Assembly: GCA_024636425.1 (NCBI GenBank)
Contig: JAGXHB010000287.1
Coordinates: 1-12,035, forward strand
Reading direction: 5' to 3'
DNA from: Roseobacter sp.
GTDB lineage: Bacteria > Pseudomonadota > Alphaproteobacteria > Rhodobacterales > Rhodobacteraceae
DNA: 12,035 nt
Numbering within the stretch: the stretch's first letter is position 1; each line of letters starts with the position of its first letter. Below the pieces are notes generated by a model. The model made no database searches, had not been told where the DNA came from, and saw only the letters and a list, made by a program, of their open reading frames with translations. This document shows, piece by piece, positions 7,801 to 12,035 of the stretch. The position numbers and the translations under genes are program-made.

Positions 7801-7992
7801 CTGATCCTCGACGACCTGCGGAGCCTGGCCCGGATAATCGGTCAGCACGATCACCTGCACGTCCGACAGGTCGGGAATAGCGTCGATCGGCAAGTTGCGC
7901 AGTGACCAGATCCCGGCGGCGACGATCAGCGCAGTGGCAAAGAACACCAGAACAAGGTTGCGGGCGGACCATTCGATGACACGCGCGATCAT
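4843..7992 (-). CDS. cusA: CusA-type Cu(I)/Ag(I) RND efflux pump
   Basis: This is a 1049-residue inner-membrane RND transporter, close to the 1047 of E. coli CusA. The three substrate methionines that define the Cu/Ag subclass are present: Met562 (Y-M-P), Met612 (T-E-M-F-E-T) and Met661 (R-I-D-M-L-S-T-G), matching E. coli Met573, Met623 and Met672 at a constant offset of 11. The proton-relay residues are also there: Asp402 in G-A-M-I-D-A-A-I-V-M-I-E-N, Glu929 in A-A-E-T-G-V-I, and Lys974 in R-V-R-P-K-M-M-T. Twelve membrane segments are expected in the usual 1+5+1+5 layout. It uses proton-motive force to send periplasmic Cu(I) or Ag(I) outward through CusB and an outer-membrane channel. ATG 7992 overlaps the cusB stop by 4 bp and has GGAGG seven bases upstream. 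Its 3' end faces the propeller gene across 50 bp. Confidence 0.97.
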   Translation of the reverse strand: MIARVIEWSARNLVLVFFATALIVAAGIWSLRNLPIDAIPDLSDVQVIVLTDYPGQAPQVVEDQVTYPLTSAMLTVPRSRVVRGFSFFGISFVYIIFEDGVDPYWARSRVLEYLNAAAARLPDGVTPTLGPDATGVGWVYQYAITGENLSLAELRSLQDWVVRFGASRAEGVSEVASVGGFVKQYSVTVDPVRMRAQGITLSDIGKAISESNMDTGGRTVELSEFEFMVRGRGYLAGTEDIGNITLRSIGGVPINLKDVARVEIVPNERRGIAELNGEGEVASGIVLQRVGANALDVIENAKAELDVVAQSLPDGVDIVPVYDRSNLILSAIETLKTTLLEESLVVAGVTIIFLLHVRSALVAIIMLPVGLLMAFTAMKFLGIGANIMSLGGIAIAIGAMIDAAIVMIENAHKHLERAAPDKPRIEVLIEAASEVGPALFFSLLIITVSFLPIFALEGQEGRMFGPLAYTKTFSMAAAAFLSVTLVPALMVVFVRGRIIPEHRNPVNRALIAVYRPIIRAVLKAKSLTIIVALAALVVTIWPARRLGSEFMPVLNEGTLMYMPTTLPGLSVTKAAELMQTQDRIIKTFPEVLTVFGKAGRALTATDPAPTEMFETIIQLRPEDEWRPGVTTESLRQEMDAALQFPGVSNAWTMPIRARIDMLSTGIRTPVGIKVFGTSLTEMEKVAREVEAVVRTVPGTTSAYAERVIGGYYLDITPDRTALGRYGLSVQDVQEVIGMALGAKAITQTVEGRERYDVAVRYPATLRSDPEAIGREVQVALPGGGTIPLGDVATIERTRGATSIRTENGQLAVYIFVDIVGRDLGGYVAEAQAAVAASVTLPPGYSLGWSGQFEYLERAKQRLATVVPLTLALIFLLLYLNFRRLTETLIVMLSLPFALVGGIWLMWFMGFNMSVAVAVGFIALAGVAAETGVIMLIYLDQALNEARARAGDRDLTRDELYAAIMVGAVDRVRPKMMTVVAIMAGLMPILWAHGTGSEIMQRIAVPMIGGMVSSTLLTLIVIPAVYAIIKGWSLKQAVTVPDLALGQAAE

Positions 7993-9425
7993 TCGACTGC
8001 CTCCGGGGCGGTCAGCGCAGCCAGGGCTGCGTTCAGGTTGCTCTCCGCGTCGATCAGAAAGGTCGAGGTGGTGACGATCCGGTCGCCCTCGGCAATACCT
8101 TCGCGGACTTCCACCATCCCGGCGGCCTGCCGCCCCAGCACCACATCCTGCGGTGCGAACTTGCCCTCTCCCATATCTCGGATCACCACCTGGCGGTTGC
8201 CGGTGTCGATCACTGCCGTTTCCGGCACTTGCACCACGGGCGCGCCGTCGCCATTCTCCAGCGCCACATCGGCAAACATATTGACCAGCAAGCGTCCCTC
8301 AGGGTTGGACAGATCGATGCGGACGCGTGCCGTCCGGGTCTGCATATCGACCTCGGGGTAGATCTTGTCGATGATGCCGTTGAACGTCTCGCCCGGCAGG
8401 CCTGGGAAGGTGATCGTCGCAGCGTTTCCATCCGAAAGGCCCGCGAGCGCAGATTCCGGCACGTCCGCCATGACCCAGACAACCGATGTATCGGCAATAC
8501 GAAACAGCGCTTCTCCAGCCTCTGACATCATGCCTTCGACGGCCATCCGTTCGAGCACGACGCCCGACCGCGGTGCCATCAGAGTGATTTGCACCGGCGT
8601 ACGCCTTTCCGCCGCGATCTTGTCGATGACGGCTGCTGGGACGCCCAGATTTGCCAGCCTTTGGCGGCTGCCTTCGACCCTCCCTTCACCGCCCCGAAGG
8701 TCGGAAACATACTGCGCGGCCGCCGAGACGATATCCGGAGAATAGAGCATCGCCAGCGGTTCGCCCGCTTCAACGATTGATCCGGTAGTTACATCCTCAA
8801 CTTCTTCGATGAACGCATCCGCACGCAATGAAATGACGCTGACTCGACGGTCGTCCAGCGCGACGATCCCCGGTGCACGCACCGTCGTTGCCATGGGTTC
8901 AAACACCGCAATTGACGTACGCACGCCGGTGCGTTGCAGCTTGCCGGGCGATACGGTCACTGATCCGGCATCGCTTGCCTCGTCGGCATAGACGGGCAGG
9001 TAGTCCATCCCCATGGAATCCAGCTTTGGCACCGGCGACGTATCAGGCAGGCCCATCGGGTGGCGGTAGTACAGTAGGGTTCGTTCGCCACTCTCTGCCT
9101 CTAGGGGCGTGATCGCCTCTGGATCAAACGATACGTCTTCGCTCGCCAGGACCGGCAAAAAGGACTTTCCATCGGCAGTCTCGGTCGGCGTGGCGGACCA
9201 TTCGGCGAGACCGTCAGGGTGTCGGTAGTAGATGACCGGGCCTGTCGGCGTTCGGGTTGCGGCTGGCATTGCTTCAGCTTGCCGTCCCATCAGCGCGGTG
9301 AATTGCGTCTGCGCCACATTTGTCAGCATAGCAAGCGTCCAGCCCTTGCCGCCTGCCGCGAGGCCCGCCCATCCAGCCGCGCCGCCGACCACGCCGATCA
9401 GCATCAATTTGCCAAAGACGCTCAT
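7989..9425 (-). CDS. cusB: CusB-type membrane fusion protein with two heavy-metal-binding modules
   Basis: This 478-residue periplasmic adaptor links CusA to an outer-membrane channel and can pass metal to the pump. The N-terminus is hydrophobic (residues about 5-25), a membrane anchor or signal. Two short heavy-metal-binding modules follow. The first, at 65-93 (Y-Y-R-H-P-D-G-L), has lost methionines; the second, at 118-146 (Y-Y-R-H-P-M-G-L and D-S-M-G-M-D-Y-L-P-V-Y), is canonical. Residues about 165-460 hold the adaptor core: barrel-sandwich hybrid halves around 195-228 and 280-312, a short helical hairpin between them, then beta-barrel and membrane-proximal domains. It is translated just after the FixH-like gene (4-bp overlap) with GAGGTG upstream of its ATG, and it overlaps cusA by 4 bp. 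Confidence 0.95.
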   Translation of the reverse strand: MSVFGKLMLIGVVGGAAGWAGLAAGGKGWTLAMLTNVAQTQFTALMGRQAEAMPAATRTPTGPVIYYRHPDGLAEWSATPTETADGKSFLPVLASEDVSFDPEAITPLEAESGERTLLYYRHPMGLPDTSPVPKLDSMGMDYLPVYADEASDAGSVTVSPGKLQRTGVRTSIAVFEPMATTVRAPGIVALDDRRVSVISLRADAFIEEVEDVTTGSIVEAGEPLAMLYSPDIVSAAAQYVSDLRGGEGRVEGSRQRLANLGVPAAVIDKIAAERRTPVQITLMAPRSGVVLERMAVEGMMSEAGEALFRIADTSVVWVMADVPESALAGLSDGNAATITFPGLPGETFNGIIDKIYPEVDMQTRTARVRIDLSNPEGRLLVNMFADVALENGDGAPVVQVPETAVIDTGNRQVVIRDMGEGKFAPQDVVLGRQAAGMVEVREGIAEGDRIVTTSTFLIDAESNLNAALAALTAPEAVE

Positions 9426-9820
9426 GGCAGCACCTCGATCACGATTTGCGCCTGAACAGTTTCAGGTTCGCCCTGCACCTTGGCCGCAACGGAAAACCGC
9501 CAGTTTCCGTCCATCGTCAGATCGGCGGAAAAACGATATAGACCCGGCTCTTTGCCAGGCAGCGCCACGACTGTCGAAGTCATCGTCTCCATGCTGTCCG
9601 GCGCCATATCCAGCCTTGTGGCAAAGATGACGGCGCCTTCGACGGGCGCATTAGTGCGGGTATCAATCAGACGAAGCTCCAGAACCGCGCCGTCTCCGAA
9701 GGGATAAGTCGTTTCGACGAGAACAAAGTTGTAATCAGATGCAGCCGCCTGTGCCATCGGCACGGAGAGCTGGGTCGCGACCACGAGGGTCGCAAGAAAG
9801 GTGGGGATATAGCGGAGCAT
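9422..9820 (-). CDS. FixH/YtkA-like secreted protein
   Basis: This is a 132-residue exported protein with a Sec signal peptide (residues 1-26, P-M-A-Q-A-A). The mature part is an Ig-like beta domain of the FixH/YtkA type: a G-A-V-L-E-L-R-L-I-D strand, P-V-E-G-A-V-I-F, a Met-rich turn R-L-D-M-A-P-D-S-M-E-T-M, then G-L-Y-R-F and M-D-G-N-W-R-F-S. Members are often found beside copper or cytochrome oxidase genes, and the Met-rich turn could bind Cu(I). The frame extends back to ATG 9871, but ATG 9820 places the signal peptide correctly. Its Shine-Dalgarno site is weak (AGG). The stop overlaps the cusB start by 4 bp, so it belongs to the RND operon and probably helps supply metal to the pump (inference). 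Confidence 0.8.
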   Translation of the reverse strand: MLRYIPTFLATLVVATQLSVPMAQAAASDYNFVLVETTYPFGDGAVLELRLIDTRTNAPVEGAVIFATRLDMAPDSMETMTSTVVALPGKEPGLYRFSADLTMDGNWRFSVAAKVQGEPETVQAQIVIEVLP

Positions 9821-9925
9821 GATACGCCTATTTTGACGGGCAACGGGAACGCCAGCCATCGTATCGACCATGAGTCTATACGTTACATCGGCGCGTGGCT
9901 TTTGGTGCGACGGGCACCTGACCCG

Positions 9926-10255
9926 TCATGCCTTGGGAGGTCTTCGAAGCCCAATGTCCGCGTGTTGTCGGTGCGCCGCCGCCTCGGCCCGTGAGAACTC
10001 TGCGCTTCCGGGGCCCGGCAAGCTCGCTAGAGTTGCTCGTTCCAGCCCCGGCACAATCGGGGCTACCCGACATTGCATCGTCGAAAGGCAAGCAGCATCG
10101 CATTCCGGCATGTCCGGGCAATCGTTTGGGCAGCAATCGCTTTGCATGGTCATCGAAGGCCCTGAATCCACGCTTGAAATGGACGCATGACTGATTTGCG
10201 CCAGAACAACGCCAACCAAAAGAGTAAGCAGAAAAAGGCGCGTTTTGAGTATCAT
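9926..10255 (-). CDS. Small Cys-rich secreted protein, unknown function
   Basis: This 109-residue protein has a clear signal peptide (residues 1-24; M-I-L-K-T-R then a hydrophobic run, ending S-H-A). A cysteine cluster follows: Cys41-Cys42, Cys46, Cys52, Cys56 and Cys62, interspersed with Met (M-T-M at 35-37, Met49, Met60). The rest is low-complexity Ala/Arg/Pro sequence with no recognised domain. I do not recognise the family by name. It sits 105 bp ahead of the FixH-like gene on the same strand, so it is probably the first gene of the Cus operon, and the Cys/Met pattern suggests a periplasmic metal or disulfide role (inference). No strong Shine-Dalgarno is seen, so the exact start is uncertain. 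Confidence 0.6.
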   Translation of the reverse strand: MILKTRLFLLTLLVGVVLAQISHASISSVDSGPSMTMQSDCCPNDCPDMPECDAACLSTMQCRVAPIVPGLERATLASLPGPGSAEFSRAEAAAHRQHADIGLRRPPKA

Positions 10256-10347
10256 CGGTCAGCTATGTTGGAGTTTTCACAAATCAGCAATACACGTTTT
10301 GCTGAGACAGGAGTATCGATCGTCTCCACGTTTCAAGCGCAGACCGC

Positions 10348-11317
10348 CTAAAGTTTCAATCGCCGCAGTCTGAGCGCATTCGCGATGACCGAAACCGAGG
10401 ACAAGCTCATGGCGGCTGCGGCGAACATGGGCGACATCAGCATGCCGAACACCGGATAGAGGACCCCTGCAGCGATAGGCACACCGAGCGTGTTGTAGGC
10501 GAAAGCCCAGAACAGATTCTGGCGAATATTGCGGATCGTCGCCACCGCCAGTGTCCGCGCCTTGACGATACCGTTCAGATCACCGCGCAACAGCGTGATG
10601 CCTGCGCTTTCCACCGCCACATCCGCGCCCGTGCCCATGGCGAGGCCAACATCAGCTGCGGCCAAAGCTGGTGCATCGTTGACACCATCACCCGCCATCG
10701 CGACCTTTCGACCTTCGGCGTGCAGTTCATCCACAAGCGCCTTCTTGTCTTCCGGTAGAACGCCTGCCCGCACCTCGTCGATGCCAAGGCGCTGCGCCAC
10801 GGCCCTTGCCGTGCGTTCGTTGTCGCCCGTCGCCATGATGATCCGCAGACCTACCTCGTGCAGCACCTTGATGGCTTCGGCAGTCGACTCCTTGATCGGG
10901 TCGGCCACTGCGACGATGCCGGACAGCTTACCTTCAATGGCTACGAACATGGCGTTCTTACCCTCGGCCCGTAGAACATCTGCCGCTTCCTCCGCCGCAG
11001 ATGTGTCGAGAGACATGTCGCGCATCATTGCGGTATTTCCAAGTGCGACAGCCCGCCCCGAGACGGTTCCGCGCACGCCTTTCCCGGTTACCGCCTTGAA
11101 GTTTTCGGCATTGCCGACCTTGATGCCCTTCTCCTTCGCACCCTCCACGGCCTCGGCCAACGGGTGCTCCGAGCCTTTTTCCAAGGCGGCAGAGAGGGTG
11201 AATGGGTTCCTCGCTTGCGTCGCTCAGAGCGGCCACATCGGTCAGTTTCGGCTTTCCTTCGGTCAGGGTGCCGGTCTTGTCCACGATCAGCGTATCGACC
11301 TTGGCCATGCGTTCCAG
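10348..11317 (-). pseudogene. copA: Copper P1B-type ATPase remnant (CopA), 5'-truncated and frameshifted
   Basis: Only the C-terminal half of a Cu(I)-exporting P-type ATPase remains. It begins E-R-M-A-K-V-D-T-L-I-V just before the phosphorylation site D-K-T-G-T (Asp codon 11279-11281). It then changes frame near 11204-11206 and continues with S-E-H-P-L (the P1B His-Pro motif), T-G-D-N, the hinge G-D-G-V-N-D-A-P-A-L, and the last two membrane helices with Y-N and M-S-L-S-S, the Cu(I) subclass signature. The metal-binding domains, the first six helices and the C-P-C site are absent, so it cannot pump. The 5' end is joined in frame to a transposase fragment. Removing one base of the GGG at 11204-11206 restores E-E-P-F-T-L-S-A-A-L-E-K-G-S-E-H-P. 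The 278-residue downstream frame might still be translated from TTG 11184, but would be non-functional alone. Confidence 0.85.
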
Positions 11318-11662
11318 CGCCCCGAGCCGGGTCTTCAGTTCGCGATCACGGTAGCCGTTCCGGTAGGTCTGTCGCCCGTCGCCACGCTCGTAGCGGCCAG
11401 CACCAATCACGCCTTCGACGTCGTGCTCCATCAGCGTCTGGAGCACGGCCTCTGTCACGGCGCGCAGAAAATCCCCCTCATCGTGCTTTTGCAGCAGTTC
11501 GATCAAGTTCATGTTGTTCTCGGTCATCGCGGTCTCCATCGGTTCGTGGTTGAAGCTTGCAAACTCCACCATAACCGACGTCCTCGATGGCCACCCCGGT
11601 TACACCGCCAGCGCGATGTGAAAGTCCACCACGTCCGTGGACGCTACCTCGAGTGACCCTAT
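11318..11662 (-). mobile_element. IS256-family insertion sequence fragment, 5' end with transposase N-terminus
   Basis: The transposase begins at ATG 11527 (GGAG six bases upstream) with M-T-E-N-N-M-N-L-I-E-L-L-Q-K-H and continues about 70 residues through G-R-Q-T-Y-R-N-G-Y-R-D-R-E-L-K-T-R-L-G. This is the conserved N-terminal block of IS256-type (DDE) transposases. It then fuses to the CopA remnant at 11313-11324, so the catalytic domain and the other IS end are lost and the element cannot move. Upstream, GATAGGGTCACTCGAGG read on the minus strand from 11662 is the best candidate for the IS terminus, judged only by its position and its GATA start. A GTCCAC-7-GTGGAC inverted repeat (11624-11642) lies inside it. 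The outer boundary is therefore approximate. Confidence 0.7.
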
Positions 11663-11900
11663 CAGCGCCGCAAACACTTTAACCCGCAGGTTTTAGCGGG
11701 TCACCTCCGCCCACAACCGAACCGCCTTATATGTGGCGATTGTGTCATTGGTAGAATGTGCAAAATCCGCAGATCTTACCGATACGGCTGGGCGTACCCA
11801 TGATCATGCTGTCCGAGCCGCTGGCAAGTCGGCTGGCTGAACGCTTCATAGGCGGCCGCGCCCCCCATTTCATGTTCTCACTTACTTTCGGTGTACCCAT
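11663..11900 (+). other. Unassigned stretch between the IS fragment and the formate dehydrogenase fragment
   Basis: There is no convincing gene. An inverted repeat ACCCGC-8-GCGGGT sits at 11682-11701. A short plus-strand frame (11758-11958) and a minus-strand frame (11745-12005) are open, but neither gives a protein I recognise, and the plus frame runs into the formate dehydrogenase fragment out of frame. The segment is bounded by a likely IS end on the left and a gene truncation on the right, so it may be the remnant of a second mobile element. Confidence 0.4.
11791..11900 (+). repeat. Pair of 11-mer direct repeats, GGYGTACCCAT
   Basis: GGCGTACCCAT (11791-11801) and GGTGTACCCAT (11890-11900) match at 10 of 11 positions and start 99 bp apart. 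The second copy directly abuts the point where formate dehydrogenase similarity begins. Subterminal repeats of this kind occur near the ends of some insertion sequences such as the IS21 family, but two copies are too few to assign it. Confidence 0.35.
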
Positions 11901-12035
11901 CGGAACATTCCGTCGTGGCGCGACTGGCGCTGGATCAGGGTGGCCGGGGGCATGTTGACCGACGGCGGCCCGAACCCGCCCGCCAAGAAGTTCAACGCAG
12001 GCCAAAAGATCATATTCTGGTCGGCGGTGCTGGGC
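11901..12035 (+). pseudogene. Formate dehydrogenase gamma (cytochrome b) subunit, 5'-truncated fragment, continues past window
   Basis: The frame on multiples of three reads R-N-I-P-S-W-R-D-W-R-W-I-R-V-A-G-G, then, from ATG 11952, M-L-T-D-G-G-P. It goes on through P-P-A-K-K-F-N-A-G-Q-K-I-I-F-W-S-A-V-L-G to the window end. F-N-A-G-Q-K-x-x-F-W is the hallmark of the gamma subunit, the membrane di-haem cytochrome b that takes electrons from formate dehydrogenase to quinone. The part that should come before R-N-I-P (signal peptide and first membrane helices, well over 100 residues) is not encoded upstream: the frame holds unrelated residues and then a TGA at 11838. The gene therefore appears truncated by rearrangement near 11890-11907. 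The rest of the gene beyond the window cannot be judged. Confidence 0.65.

Noticed and set aside
10256..10347. Possible promoter for the Cus operon (TTGCTG, 17 bases, CATAGC on the minus strand)
   Set aside because: The -10 match is only three of six bases and no CueR-type or other copper-regulator palindrome is seen; too weak to annotate.
10529..11656. 375-residue open frame on the plus strand
   Set aside because: It is antisense to the CopA remnant and the IS256 fragment, with Ser/Ala/Pro/Thr-rich content and no domain.

Overview
The window looks like part of a copper-resistance island from an alphaproteobacterium, most likely Rhodobacteraceae (roseobacter type). The basis is moderately high GC, protein-level resemblance of the multicopper oxidase tail and formate dehydrogenase gamma fragment to that group as I remember it, and the gene content. 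No rRNA, tRNA, CRISPR array, replication gene or copper-responsive regulator gene is visible. The species cannot be named from this sequence alone.

Left half, plus strand (1-4792): a tightly packed series of exported or membrane redox/copper proteins. In order: the C-terminus of a multicopper oxidase cut by the window edge, a secreted cupredoxin fused to a CusF-like copper-binding domain, a second paralogous cupredoxin, a polytopic protein resembling the membrane half of an ABC exporter without an ATPase domain, a membrane-anchored mono-haem cytochrome c, and a secreted sialidase-like beta-propeller with a CTCC cysteine cluster. Spacing and Shine-Dalgarno sites suggest one transcription unit. 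Two GC-rich hairpins between the first three genes could tune expression.

Middle, minus strand (4843-10255): a convergent unit that reads small Cys-rich secreted protein, FixH/YtkA-like periplasmic protein, CusB-type membrane fusion protein with two heavy-metal-binding modules, and CusA-type RND pump. The last three genes overlap by 4 bp at each junction. CusA keeps the three substrate methionines and the proton-relay residues expected of a Cu(I)/Ag(I) pump. No outer-membrane CusC partner is in the window.

Right end (10348-12035): a rearranged scar. A copper P-type ATPase (CopA-like) has lost its N-terminal half. What remains is joined, across a short possible microhomology, to the first 70 or so residues of an IS256-family transposase, and it carries an additional one-base frameshift. 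Beyond the presumed IS end lie about 240 bp of unrecognised DNA with a repeated 11-mer, then a 5'-truncated formate dehydrogenase gamma subunit that runs off the window.

Proposed working model: the multicopper oxidase, cupredoxins and CusF domain oxidise and buffer periplasmic copper. CusBA exports Cu(I), helped by the FixH-like and Cys-rich proteins. The ABC-like membrane protein, cytochrome c and CTCC propeller form a less understood accessory module. The cytosolic CopA copy here is dead, so cytosolic export would depend on another copy elsewhere or not occur.
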